A stretch of 64,000 nucleotides of DNA. Source: Microvelia longipes (taxonomy: Eukaryota > Arthropoda > Insecta > Hemiptera > Veliidae). Each line of letters begins with the position of its first letter. Position 1 is the stretch's first letter. Shown here piece after piece: positions 53,623-63,214 of the stretch. Where the stretch lies: assembly GCA_018340805.1 (NCBI GenBank), contig JACMZG010001913.1, positions 11,508,222-11,572,221 of the forward strand, written 5' to 3'. A program made the translations under genes and the position numbers. The notes beneath the pieces were generated by a model. That model saw nothing but the letters and a program-made list of their open reading frames with translations. It had not been told where the DNA came from and searched no databases.

Positions 53623-56600
53623 TATATTTGTGTGTGTGTGTATAAAATAGTTTCACGAAACGTAGTTTTTCTTGGTTGGGAAATTGAAGACACTCCTGAG
53701 TTCCCTCCACTACACGAGCTATCTCATAATGAAAATTCGATCAAATTGACTGAATGAAGAATAGTGTAGAGTGGAAAAGTGTACTCCACTTCAAGGACCG
53801 AACAAACCTAGTTATAGTAATTAGGGAGAGTTAGGGGCATCCTTTGTAAGTTAACATCGGCATTTCTTGAAGGAAGAAGCAATGCATGTTATTTTAACTA
53901 TACAGATAAGTAACCCCTTAGAATAATACTATATATAGAAGGAGCACAGGCCGTAAACACAATGTAATTCCAATGATACACGAAAGCCGGTTGACTGGTG
54001 CACCTAAGTAATGCTGACAACCCGCCAACTGGCGGAATACAAGATCTACTTTTAGTTGCCAAGGACTACTTATTTATCTAATTTTATAAATACGTTAACT
54101 TACAATTTAAATGCTTTAAATATTGTAATGCCCGATATTTATTAGTATTTTTATGAATAATCAATCATTAATTATAAGGAACATAATAATCAGCGACCGG
54201 AAGTATTGCCAACTTTTTTTAGAAAATTGTATGTTGTTAGGGTAGCAGCATTACTTAGGTGCACCAGTAAACCCACTTTCGTGATATCAGTAGTGCTCCT
54301 TCTATGTATAGTTATTCTAAGAGTAACCCTTTCGATTTGAGTTCGAGCAAATCGAGACCTGAGTACCTGATACCCTAGATATTGAGACGATTTTAAGACG
54401 AGCAAAGCTTGTCTAATATTCAGACATACACCGAACCCCATAGTTCTTAAAACCACCCTTTTCATTAATAGATGTATGTGTATAAGAAAGCCGCCTCCGT
54501 AGTCAAGGTTTTTAAACTGTTAGTAATCATAGTGTCATTTGGCACAACAGAGGACAAGAATTTTTTAATGAAGTATCGCCAAATTTAGCTTATAATGAGT
54601 GAAATTGTTGCCAGTACCACCTGAGGGAACCAACAGTATAAATTCCTCGGCATGCCTTGGGGGATTTATACTGGTTCCTGGATTAAATACCATTGTTCCC
54701 TTAGTCACAGGCATCTGGAACCAACTTAAAAACTCAGGGAGCAAAGACTCATTTTTCTCCCCTGGTAAGTTAATAACTATGACTGCTAAAATGACTTGCA
54801 GTATTAATGTTAATAAAACAAATGAATTAGTTAACAAAATAATCAAAACGAATAGATATAGTAGAAAGATAATTGTTATTTATGCACCAAGGGAGTAAAG
54901 AATGCTATTATTTCCCTGAGCAGTTAGTTGGTTCCCAAGGTGTAAGCCGAGGGAACCAAGTATTTACTCCCGAGGCAAAGCCGAGGAGGGTAATTGCGAG
55001 GGAAGATTGCATTTTACTCCCAAGGTGCATACAAGATTTTATCTCCAGACGTTGATTTATTTATAATATTTTTAGGTCGGACCCCCTCATAAATGTTGGG
55101 GGTGCTGCCCCCCCCCAAATTAAAAAAAACTTTTATTGTTCCTCAACTTCTTTTGCCTGAAACGGTTTTGAGATAATAAATCTTTTTTTTTTTGGTCGGA
55201 TCCCCCTTATAAATTTTAGGGTGCCACCCCCAGGGAAAATTAAAAAAATGTTCGGTACCTGTATAATTTAGAGAATACCACCCCTAAAAAATTGGTATAT
55301 TGGCTCTAATAACCCAATATAGGAAACACTTTTTACTCCCAAGGGTGTAAAAGTGACTTTTCTCCCTTGGGATTAAAGTGCTTCTTTACTCCCTAAAAAC
55401 TAGTCAATAAACTTTACATAACCCGTGTGAAGAAAAAGTTTTTTATATAGAAGTCCAGTGTAACATTTGGTATAAAATTGTAAAAATCTTTGATTGGATA
55501 AAAACCTAATAACCTCACTATTTTGTTGCGTGACAAATCAAACAGCTACTTTACTTAGTCTTATTATTAAAATTTAGCTCACAACGAGCGTATGGTTGCC
55601 AGTACTACCTGGGGTAATTACCGCAGAGGTTATCCCTGATGAGCATATTGTCATAAAATACATTACCTTTAAATTAATTCATTCTATTTGGTTAATTTAT
55701 AAGTTTGATTGATTTTTTAAATAAGGAAACATTTGACAACCAATATAATTGTGCAGAGGACACTTAGGAAATGTTAACAAGCAAATACATTGCAACTCTG
55801 GAACTGTTCCATCATTCGACATTGCTCTCATTGATGGCCTCAACATAATGTCAGAGTGTACACTGTAGAGTGTACAGCGTACCAAAGCTTAACCCAAGCT
55901 CTAAATTTTACTTTTACTTATCCACAATTATGATCAAATGCTTAATCCCAGCACATCTATAGCTGCAAAAAAATATTTAAAATTGTTATTAATTCCTTGC
56001 GCTTAAGAGCGTTTCAGCTTGGTTTTCTTACATGTATATACATTTTTTATTTTAATTGTTTTGCTTCTCACTTAGTTTACTTTTCTCATTGTTTCTTTTT
56101 TACTCTAATCTTTACTTTTCATCTATTATCCATACTAATTATCATACTATTATTCCTACTAACTATTTTTTTTAATAATGGTTATAATTTTTTACTAACC
56201 AGATTATTTATTCAAGTCACAAATAGACTAATGAAGTTAACACAATATAATTGTGCGAGAGACACCTAGAAAATGTAACAAGCAAAATGCAATGCTTCTG
56301 GGTACTCTTTCCTAGGTGTCTCTAGCACAATTATATTGTGCCAACAATTCATGTTTTCCAAAACTCGGTAGTATCAAATGATATATGTTTTGCTTGCCAT
56401 GCATGATGGCGGTAAGAGAGCACCGCTCGACTCTGGTGAATACTTCACGTTAAATTCTTCGGAATTAATTGAAGGTCAGAGTGAGTTCAGGCTCTGTCGG
56501 CGCCCTGATGAGTTAGACGCAACGAAACAAAGTGGGACATGACATTATGTCGAGCTATCAATGATGACGAATGTCAAATGATGGAACAGTTCCCAGATGT

Positions 56601-57401
56601 TGCATTTTGCTTGTTACATTTCCTAGGTGTCTCTCGCACATTTATATTGTGTCAACTATTCATGTTTTGCAAAGCTCGGTAGTATCAAATGATATAAGGA
56701 AATATTTGTATTATTATTTTTTATTGATGGAGCATACTATGTAAGAAATTATTTATTCTCTAATAAATCAAAAGGCAACTAATAAAGTACACTACGATTT
56801 TAAAACTCAATGTTTCTTATTATACTGTTTTCACCTTTCAGGAGGTGAAATCTTAAACTACCTCGGGAAAAACAAGTTGTAGCTCACGAGATGTTATTAA
56901 TAACCTCGGGTTCGCCTTGTGAGTTAATTGAATGGTTTCCTAGGCAAGTCTTGTTAAACCAACTAAATAAAACTTGCGCAAGCCTCGAGATTTAATTATG
57001 TTCCCTCCTGATTTGGTTTCAGGAACCAATTTGACTGCCTAGGGAGCAAATACTCGCTTTTCTCCCTTTTAAGGTAATAACTATAACATACCTGTTTCCA
57101 ATGTATGCTGCTGAGCAAATGCTGTTAAGTTGTGAACATGTTGAGACGTGAACCCGTAAACAGATTCGTTCCAATATTTATTCTCTCGCTGACGCCAATT
57201 ATTGACATCAATTGTAGTTTCCTCCGACCAGATTCTTTCTTGACTTTGATCCACTATTTCGTTACTCGACGTATTCCATGGATTCACTGAATAATTATTT
57301 TTTTCTTTGTCACAGTCAGTCCAATATTCATTCGTCTTTGTTTCATCGTCTTCAATTTTAACGTCAAGATCTTTATAAAATTTATCTTCTTGCCATAACA
57401 T
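39724..57401 (-). CDS. tin: NK4/tinman-like homeobox transcription factor
   Basis: Sequence-specific DNA-binding nuclear factor; in insects tinman specifies heart and visceral mesoderm. Homeodomain exons at 43740-43841 (residues 11-44) and 39724-40071 (residues 45-60 plus C-terminus, stop TAG) join in phase 0 to give [36 protein letters not shown]. Tyr54 marks the NK family; Arg52 with KLTSTQ favours NK4/tinman over NK2 (His52) and bagpipe. The C-terminus has a Pro-rich [14 protein letters not shown] and ends [14 protein letters not shown] probable first exon (57092-57401) ends in phase 1 while the residue 11-44 exon starts in phase 0. At least one exon, carrying homeodomain residues 1-10, is therefore missing and may lie in the gap at 45563-46414. 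The intron at 44/45 is a known homeodomain intron position. Confidence 0.88.
40080..40860. other. Homeobox intron, with long (AT)n at 40508-40632
   Basis: AT-rich intron with a long AT microsatellite; nothing else recognised. Confidence 0.7.
40861..41140. repeat. 104-bp tandem repeat, about 2.6 copies
   Basis: CTACATTCAGACTTTCTGAA starts at 40861, 40965 and 41069, an exact 104-bp period. Related CTTAAG-rich pieces flank it (40800-40860, 41700-41890). Confidence 0.92.
41891..42644. mobile_element. Family D: two direct copies and one inverted copy
   Basis: Copies start at 41891 and 42202 (TATCATTTGATACTACCGAG, GTGCGAGAGAC, CACTCTGTTTCGTTACGTC, GGGCGCCGACAGAGCCTGAA) and an inverted partial copy covers 42473-42644. 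Other copies at 48341-48775, 55725-55860 and 56240-56700; a fragment at about 38040-38110. Confidence 0.85.
42660..43735. other. Homeobox intron, nothing recognised
   Basis: AT-rich intron with short ORFs only. Confidence 0.5.
43740..43841 (-). CDS. tin: Homeobox exon, homeodomain residues 11-44
   Basis: Acceptor AATGTTTCAG, donor GTACTC (on -), 34 codons, phase 0 at both ends. It encodes helices 1 and 2: [34 protein letters not shown]. Confidence 0.96.
44095..44590 (+). repeat. Dispersed family A, head fused to tail
   Basis: GGTACGGGGTACCTCAG, AATTCGCTACGCTCATCC, GGACTCGCTTCGCTCGTCC (perfect hairpin module at 44163-44181), then directly the tail (GGTTTAATGACGTC, GAGAGCTACGATGATAAAAG). The middle is deleted. 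Confidence 0.88.
44600..45562. other. Homeobox intron, nothing coding
   Basis: AT-rich; a short family A piece at about 45010-45080. A donor-like CTTAC at 45511 was examined on - for the missing homeodomain exon but no fitting frame was found. Confidence 0.5.
45563..46414. other. Assembly gap (852 N)
   Basis: Unknown bases within the homeobox intron; possible site of the missing exon. Confidence 1.
46415..48265. repeat. 1.85-kb polypyrimidine (C/T) tract next to the gap
   Basis: Almost only C and T on +, with scattered A and rare G and no fixed period. The 156-codon ORF at 46573-47043 (Leu/Pro/Ser only) is a composition artefact. It is a candidate triplex-forming tract, or an error-rich read of a CT satellite. 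Confidence 0.95.
48341..48775. mobile_element. Family D copy, diverged
   Basis: ATTGTGCGAAGAGACACCTAG, CACTCTGTTTCGTTACGTC and an inverted end TTTTCTAGGTGTCTCTCGCA. Confidence 0.8.
48990..50220 (-). pseudogene. Decayed LINE, reverse transcriptase to 3' end
   Basis: On -, about 50210-50090 gives [20 protein letters not shown], a variant of the YADD catalytic motif, and later NKAETKVDF. Near 49230-49130 it gives [16 protein letters not shown], the Cys-x-x-Cys...His end common in non-LTR elements. Many stops and frame changes. The 3' end matches 55862-56030. Confidence 0.82.
50225..50730. repeat. Intron with short TTCACTGTAAAGCCC tandem repeat
   Basis: Units of about 21 bp (CTTACTTCACTGTAAAGCCC) at about 50440-50545; otherwise nothing recognised. 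Confidence 0.75.
50735..51090 (-). repeat. Dispersed family A, tail portion
   Basis: Read on - it contains GGGTAATGACGTCATAAAA, CTACGATGATAACAGGCAC and AAGTTTGTG-like blocks in tail order, ending near GTATATAGG-like sequence. Confidence 0.85.
51153..51667. mobile_element. Foldback MITE family M4
   Basis: The left arm TTTAGAATAATACTG, TATAGAAGG, CACGAAAGCCGGTTCACTGG and the right arm CCAGTCACGGCTTTCGTG, TTTATTCTAAG are complementary over about 80 bp. Confidence 0.8.
51797..52218. mobile_element. MITE family M2, second copy
   Basis: Same termini as 21500-21966. Flanks CTTATACG (51789-51796) and CTTTTACG (52219-52226) are a 7/8 target duplication. Confidence 0.9.
52220..52539. other. Homeobox intron, nothing recognised
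   Basis: AT-rich DNA without clear features. Confidence 0.4.
52540..52730 (-). repeat. Dispersed family A, head portion
   Basis: GGACGAGAGAAGCGAATCC and GGATGAGCGTAGCGAAGCC hairpin modules followed by GAGGTACCCCGTACCCG, the family A start, on -. Confidence 0.88.
52895..52968. repeat. (AT)n microsatellite
   Basis: Interrupted AT run. Confidence 0.95.
52975..53550. other. Homeobox intron, nothing recognised
   Basis: AT-rich. A 27-nt stretch at 53073-53099 has GT/AG-like borders on - but does not fit the required phase. Confidence 0.4.
53557..53642. repeat. (AT)n and (GT)n microsatellite
   Basis: AT run followed by a short GT run. Confidence 0.95.
53917..54321. mobile_element. MITE family M4, perfect 8-bp TSD
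   Basis: Termini CTTAGAATAA and TTATTCTAAG; duplication AGTAACCC at 53909-53916 and 54322-54329. Arms share TGGTGCACCTAAGTAATGCT and its complement. Related to 51153-51667. Confidence 0.9.
54555..55435 (+). repeat. Dispersed family F copy with hairpin modules
   Basis: Holds GGTTCCC...GGGAACC (54930-54957) enclosing GGTGTAAGCC, and CTCC...GGAG (about 54966-54988) enclosing GA-GGC-AAA-GCC-GA. The downstream part matches 19215-19436. ORFs on both strands at 54565-54898 are repeat-derived. Confidence 0.8.
55725..55860 (-). mobile_element. Family D fragment
   Basis: ATAATTGTGCAGAGGACACTTAG to CATTGATGGCCTCAACATAATGTC, then joins LINE sequence at about 55862. Confidence 0.75.
55862..56225 (+). 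pseudogene. LINE 3' end, second copy
   Basis: GTGTACAGCGTACCAAAGCTTAACCC, CCAGCACATCTATAGCTGC and CTTGCGCTTAAGAGCGTTTC match the complement of 49010-49150. AAGTCACAAATAGACTAATGAAGTT at its end matches the complement of about 48775-48797. Confidence 0.8.
56240..56700. mobile_element. Family D, inverted pair
   Basis: CACAATATAATTGTGCGAGAG at 56240 and its complement at about 56310 and 56620-56660; the GGCGCCCTGATGAGTTAGACG block lies at about 56500. Confidence 0.82.
56705..57091. other. Family F-like fragment next to homeobox first exon
   Basis: TCCCTC...AGGAACCAA, CTAGGGAGCAAATACTCGC and CTTTTCTCCC at 57000-57070 resemble 54700-54765 and run to within about 20 bp of the donor site. Confidence 0.6.
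57092..57401 (-). CDS. tin: Probable first coding exon of the homeobox gene
   Basis: An ATG-started frame of 103 codons plus one base, ending at a good donor GTATGT on -. The protein is acidic and Trp/Asn-rich ([39 protein letters not shown]). No TN domain was seen. Assignment rests on strand, position, donor and lack of a competing gene; it could be a separate gene. Confidence 0.55.
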
Positions 57402-57599
57402 TCTTATATATACTTAATACTCTATTTGAATGGTTAATGTTTTGAAATTTTAAATTTCTTTCTCTACAGCGGAAGTATTTTGCATGTACAAGAAAAAAAT
57501 AAATACTTAGTGTAACAACTTGATATTTTTAAATAAAAATGCATCTAACTTAAATATTGTCAAACCTACCAGAAAATATTAATTAAATATATAAGTATC
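57402..57599. other. Upstream of the homeobox ATG
   Basis: On - AGTATATATAAGA lies directly before the ATG, too close for a TATA box unless the leader is only a few bases. No firm promoter. Confidence 0.35.
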
Positions 57600-57665
57600 C
57601 GAACAATGGTATACAATAACGCTGCTATAATACTTCCTTGCGGTACACCGTCGAAGTTATCAACC
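57600..57665 (-). pseudogene. Reverse-transcriptase motif B relic
   Basis: On - it reads FDGVPQGSIIAALLYTIVRI, the GVPQGS...LLY signature of non-LTR RTs, without a continuing frame on either side. Confidence 0.6.
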
Positions 57666-58765
57666 GTTTATAACGCCTAGCTTAAAAATCAACCACAATA
57701 AAACACAATTTTTATTTAGTGTACTTTTTTTTATAATTTAATAAAAAAGTTTAACAAATCTTATCATCAGTTTAATTGTATTATTGTTAAAAAAATACTA
57801 GATTATTAAATTACAAGAAACCAAATACATATGTTTTAAAAATTTAAAAAATCTCGACACTAAGAGAACACATTACTAAAATATTTTAATAAAACGATAT
57901 TTGATTATTTAAAATTATTAAATTTCACTGACATAATTATTTTTGGCCAAATTTATTATTGTATTAAAAACCGTTTAATTAACAAAATAGTTATTGGACT
58001 TTTAAGAATTAAAACCGTTTAAGTTTTAAAATGTAAGATACTTATTCTGTATAAAATGAAGACCACTTTTTAAAATGTATAATAAAAAAGTGGAGTTAGT
58101 TAGAGGAGTTAAAACCTTTCCGATGTCCACAGAATACAAATAATTGAAACTCCGCCCTCTTTTAAGATCCCACCCACAGCATACCGAAACAACCCAAATC
58201 TGGACCAATCCACAGAATCTAATATTTTTTTTCCTTCAATGAAATAAGAGGGGATTAATGTGTAAAAGGAGAGAAGAAATTAACATATTGTAAACCAAGC
58301 AAAGGGGCCATCATCAGTGTTCATTCGTATGAAAAAAATACAATAAGGATCTATCACTTTGAAAAACAATTTATGATATATAATTTTTAATTATCTATTA
58401 GCGTATAGTCAATAGAAAAAATACAGCAAATCACGAGTAGGCTATCCTATTGGTTATTTTTGGGGTTCTGAGATGAATAAAAACAGCCCGAAGTCATTAC
58501 GAAAACCCAATTTACTACAAGCTATAGGTACCATGGTTCAATATTTGATAATATCAAGTTGCTATCGTTTTATTTATTTTATAATTATCATAAGAATATA
58601 ACTTCTAATGAATTCTGTGTATGAGTAAAGTAGGGGGTAACTTTGACTTTTCGAAGAAATATATCTTTCATAAAATTCTTTAATTGTTTCCCTGAGACAA
58701 TTTTTCAATAACAAAATTAAAATTTTATGAATTTACCCTCTCCCCCCACTACTTCCAAAATTTTG
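57666..58765. other. Intergenic, nothing recognised
   Basis: AT-rich; short ORFs on - at 58026-58208 and 58717-58899 lack support. Confidence 0.5.
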
Positions 58766-58769
58766 TACA

Positions 58770-59120
58770 TGTCTACATGCGTGACAAATCTCAAATTGGT
58801 CGAAACATATTTCCGCGTTTTATGAATTTTTGAAATATTTGCTGAGTCATTATTTCCGGGTAATGACATGAAATGACATGAACAATGAACATGAAACAAT
58901 ATTTTTCACAACTAAACGTAAGGCTTGATTTTGTTCTAAGTTTCTACTCTCCAGCATAAATACCCTGGGAGCAACGATAATAACCATACACATACTGACA
59001 GAAAATATTGTAAAAACTACTTAGGAAATCTTGAGAACCCCAAAAATGAATAATTCCGGTAAAATCACGGTATGGAATTTTTCTGCCAACACAATATTTT
59101 TTCTATGTACTTACAGTAAA
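58770..59120 (+). repeat. Dispersed family A, tail portion
   Basis: GAGTCATTATTTCCGGGTAATGAC, CTCTCCAGCATAAATACCCTG, GCAACGATAATAACCATAC, ACTTAGGAAATC. Confidence 0.82.
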
Positions 59121-59169
59121 ATAAGGGACCAGATTCCAGGTGTTGCAGCATTTTAATAGTTATCTCTTA

Positions 59170-59430
59170 TCACAATTTAATTTTTTTTTTTATAATTTAT
59201 CATAATTCATAAATCTGAAGCCAAGATTACTAGATCGTCTGCGTATATCAGGATTTTTATGTTCCATTTTTTAATCCATATGTCACCAGTAAGATAGTCC
59301 ACTCGGTCATTTATAAACAAGTAAAACAAAAGTGGCGAAAGCAACTATCCCTGTTCAAGTCCAGATTTGCATGCAAAACATTTTGTTAATCATCCACCAC
59401 TCCACACACCTTCCTCTGTATCTGTGAGTA
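59170..59430 (-). pseudogene. LINE reverse-transcriptase fragment (YADD)
   Basis: On - it gives LSPLLFYLFINDRVDYLTGD and NIKILIYADDLVILASDL, the contiguous B and catalytic YADD motifs. One stop follows LEQG upstream. The longest readable RT piece in the window. Confidence 0.88.
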
Positions 59431-59559
59431 AGGTTTTAAAAATTGAGATGACTTTAGTGGATAGACCCGCAATAAACAGCTTGAAGAACAATACTAGATA
59501 ATTTTCTTTATTAGTAGGAGTAATTCTCTTTCTAATTTTATTTAGGAACTTCAAGCAAC

Positions 59560-59564
<5 letters not shown>

Positions 59565-59630
<66 letters not shown>

Positions 59631-59632
59631 TG
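59565..59632. repeat. (AT)n microsatellite
   Basis: Interrupted AT run. Confidence 0.95.
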
Positions 59633-59639
59633 CCCCATT

Positions 59640-60044
59640 ATTACTTTCGTTCCAAGTTAGTTTAGGTGGCGCTGGCTTTGCAGAACATTTTATATCGATG
59701 ACTGTTGATCGCATATCGATCTCGAGCGGCATGTGGTATAAATTAAATGAAAAACTGATTACCTGTTTTCATATTTCCAGTGACGTCACATTAAATTACT
59801 TTGTACAATACAAATAATTAAATATATATTCCATTTATAATATTTTCCATAGATAATTAATTAATTATATTTAATTATTTAATTAAATAATTAATTAAAT
59901 ATATTCCATAGATAATAAATTTAACTTATATAATAATTAATTTTACTTAATTTAAGACAAAATAATAAAAAAATAATGTAATATTTACGTGAAATCGTCA
60001 TTATTCTGAAAATGATTTCCAATGAAACTTAGCACACTGGCAAC
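59640..60044. other. Intergenic, nothing recognised
   Basis: AT-rich with TTAATTAAT-type palindromes at 59850-59940. Confidence 0.45.
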
Positions 60045-60325
60045 ATGCGTGTCAGTCATTATTGCGGGTATATGACGTCATCAAAATTATTTTCTAGATA
60101 GCATGATTACAACTATAGACTGATTTTTGTACATAATATCAACTCTCTAGCATAAATCCACTGGGAGCTACGATGATGATGGACACACACACATACAGAC
60201 AGATAACTTTGTGGAAACAATTTAAAAGGCATTTAAACACCTGAAACGGAAAATTCCGGTGACATTCCGATTTCGATATAGTGTTTTTTTTTTGCAAACA
60301 CTATATTTTCCTATATACCTACTAA
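60045..60325 (+). repeat. Dispersed family A, tail portion
   Basis: TATTGCGGGTATATGACGTCATC, CAACTCTCTAGCATAAATCC, GAGCTACGATGATGATGGAC, GATAACTTTGTGG and CTATATACCTAC. Confidence 0.87.
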
Positions 60326-60743
60326 AAATGATGTCACTAATTTACAGTTATGCTACCAAGCAACCCAAGGAATGATAAGAGCGTTGTATCCTCCCTCTTA
60401 TTTAAAGTAATAACCTAGTAAGGAAACAAACGCGATTTCTATCAGACATGCCATGTAGTTCATATTTTGTCCACCAAGGAGTTGGCTCAAATTTTCCCAT
60501 GGACGCAGCAATTTTGTTTTACGCTCGTAAATGTAAAAAAAAACTATTTACGGCACTCGAAATAACTGATTTTAATACGTTGCTTTTTACTTTTTTATTA
60601 TGAAATGTTTATAATTTGTGTTAACAAAATATATTTTGTCACATCCATCCGAGGTTCAAGTGATTCTTCAAATTATAGGTTTGTTTCAATTACTTAAAAC
60701 GAGCGACAAATTAAACTTTTATCTTTTGTGAACTGCTCAACTT

Positions 60744-61400
60744 AAAAAAGAGTTTTATCTACTCCTTGTATTGTAAGTTCTATTTACAGTCTTGTTATCT
60801 CACACTGTAAATGTACTTTTACTCCCTAGGGAGGAAAAGTGAAAATGTTGCCAACTTGACAGAATTTTTAGTAACATTTTTAGGAATTTTAGAAAATTTT
60901 TAGGATTTTTTTCGGTGTTATGTTGGTACTACGGGTAGAATATACAATATACACACGCTAATGTTTAAATTATAAATATAGTATTACACATTATTCTATT
61001 GACAGCGTACAATAAAATAATGTGAAGAGAGTGGCTTTATTCTCTCTTCATCAGAGTAATTGACATGGTAAGAATAAACTAAACTAACACAATAAAAATT
61101 AAGGAGCTGAAGAATATATTAATTGTTGTTAGTATTAGTTCTTTAGTCGTAGATAAAATTTAATATACAACAAGGAATGCAAGTTTTCAGCTCTCGTATT
61201 ATCTCCCTCGTCAAGCCTCGGGAGCCAAAATGTTAGTTAACTCCCTCGGCAAGCCTCGGGAGCTAACTAGTTTATCTTCTCGGCCTCGTGAGCTAATGAA
61301 GTTTCCTCCTTCGGCGCTGCCTTAGGACGAAACTTTAACTTGAGCTGTAAAACTTACTTTCATACCTTGTTGCATAAATAACTATTTTTACCTTCAAATA
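60744..61400 (+). repeat. Family F copy with hairpin segment
   Basis: Duplicate of 32762-33210, but with an extra segment at about 61141-61335. That holds two hairpins at 61203-61224 and 61241-61262. On - the second reads outer CTCCC/GGGAG, GA/GA, inner GGC/GCC, loop TT. Confidence 0.9.
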
Positions 61401-62335
61401 TATATTTTTATTAGTAATGTAAGAATAATTAACCTAAAGTTGTTTTTATATAATCATATAGTAATCGTAATTTTAAGTTATATTTAAGGCAATAAACTGT
61501 CGTCTATATATTAATTAAAGCTTGAAAAAGCATGTGATTTACCTTTACTATAGTTGCTATTTATCTATAACTAAAATATTGTAACAATTATTTCACAGAA
61601 TTTAATACCAAACTTTTAAATTCTCACGTATATATTAATCATATATTAATGTTTGAAAACACGATACAAATTAAAACTCACCTTAAATTATCAGTGTTGC
61701 CAATAAAATAAAACACAAAAAAGATAAATCTTAGAGAGCTCATTCGCAGTTATTCCATTTTTATATTTTAGAGCCAGCTATCAGCTAATCACAATATCTG
61801 AATTTTTTTACATGGGATAGTATAGGAGTTTCCCTACTTGGTTTATATTTTACTTTACTCTAAGTATCTCTTCAGTCTTATACTTCATGAATTATGTTAG
61901 TATCTAACATATCTATATGCTCTTTGTCCTTTTTCCGTATAGAATGGCTTCTTACAGACATTTAAAGTATACTATAATCTCACTCCCTCGCTCCCGCTAT
62001 AAAGTATATCTTCTGTCTCTAATACGAACACTGATCCTGCATCTGGCTATTGTCAAATGTTGAAGAAATATTAAACAGAACTTAAAAGCATAACCGACGT
62101 CTTGGAGGCATTTTAATACAAGTCTTGATTTTGTGAGAAAATATTAGTTCGACTAATTATTCCTTTTAAGTATAATATTTCTTTCTTAATTGAAATCAAT
62201 GACGCACCATTTCATGCAGTGTTATTTTTTAAAAAATAGAGTTTTTTGTTAAAAAAAATAGTTTTGTGTTTGAATCATAACTTTACTGTGGATACCCTTT
62301 TTAAATGACACCCAGGAACTTATATAACAAGAGGC
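61401..62335. other. Intergenic, nothing recognised
   Basis: AT-rich; no coding or repeat signal identified. Confidence 0.5.
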
Positions 62336-62597
62336 CTTCGACCTTTTGTGGGTTAATGACGTCACACATATTTTAAAAAAATGGAGTACAGACAAGGTTT
62401 GAACTATTAACAAGGTTGAATTTTTGTACCAAGTTTATTTTCGATTGAATAAAGCGTTCGAAAATTATCGTGTCCCAAAAACTTCTAGGACGAAAAAATC
62501 TATACGTACATACATACTATATAAATACATAAATTGAAAGGGAAAGAACTGTGCGTACGTAATAAACTGCGTAGACTTCCACGGTTATTGTCATTAA

Positions 62598-62704
62598 GAT
62601 TTAGGTCTTCCGGTGGTGACCGCGTCAATGTAGATGAATCAGTGGAAGCGAAACGTCGGATTCTTCATCTACATTGACGCGGTCACCACCGGAAGGCCTA
62701 AATC
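62598..62704. repeat. Palindrome, 43/46-bp arms, 18-nt loop
   Basis: Left arm 62598-62640 and right arm 62659-62704 differ by one base and a 3-nt indel. They contain TTCCGGTGGTGACCGCGTCA. The loop is AGTGGAAGCGAAACGTCG. A single diverged arm occurs at 2331-2385. Confidence 0.9.
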
Positions 62705-62709
62705 ATCAT

Positions 62710-63210
62710 GTGCGTACGTAAATAATAATAATAATAACTTACAGAAGGTGAAAAATGAGAGTTTGTAGGAGTTAAGAAATTTTTGACGCATTCTCTTCTT
62801 CAGATAGATTAGCGGAAGGTTCCCAGGTGATTCATCTGGAATCTCCCGCTACTTATGTATTATAATAAGCTAGTTGTATAAAAACATATTTTAGTTACAA
62901 AAGTTTTACAATATTCTTGTTGAACAGATGATTTTTTGAGAAAAATTGACATCCGATACAATTTAGTGGGTTAAACAACAAAACACCCCAAGCTTATTGT
63001 CTTGTTATTAACGTTTATATTTTTTTACTATGTTGTTAATGTTAATAACCACCTAAAAATGGTATATAATTTCTTTTTAAGTTACCAATTTTTTGTTTCA
63101 TAATATCGCGCATGTGTTTATAGTCCTCATATAGGTCAGTCGATGAAGGACACTAAATTATGGTGACGATGAACAAAAAATAAAATAAAATAGCTTGGGA
63201 CAACTTTAAA
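62710..63210. other. Intergenic, nothing recognised
   Basis: No coding signal; short AAT repeat at about 62722-62736. Confidence 0.45.
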
Positions 63211-63214
63211 AAAT

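Noticed and set aside
54565..54898. Overlapping ORFs on both strands that look protein-like
   Set aside because: They lie in family F sequence that recurs elsewhere with stops, without splice or domain support.
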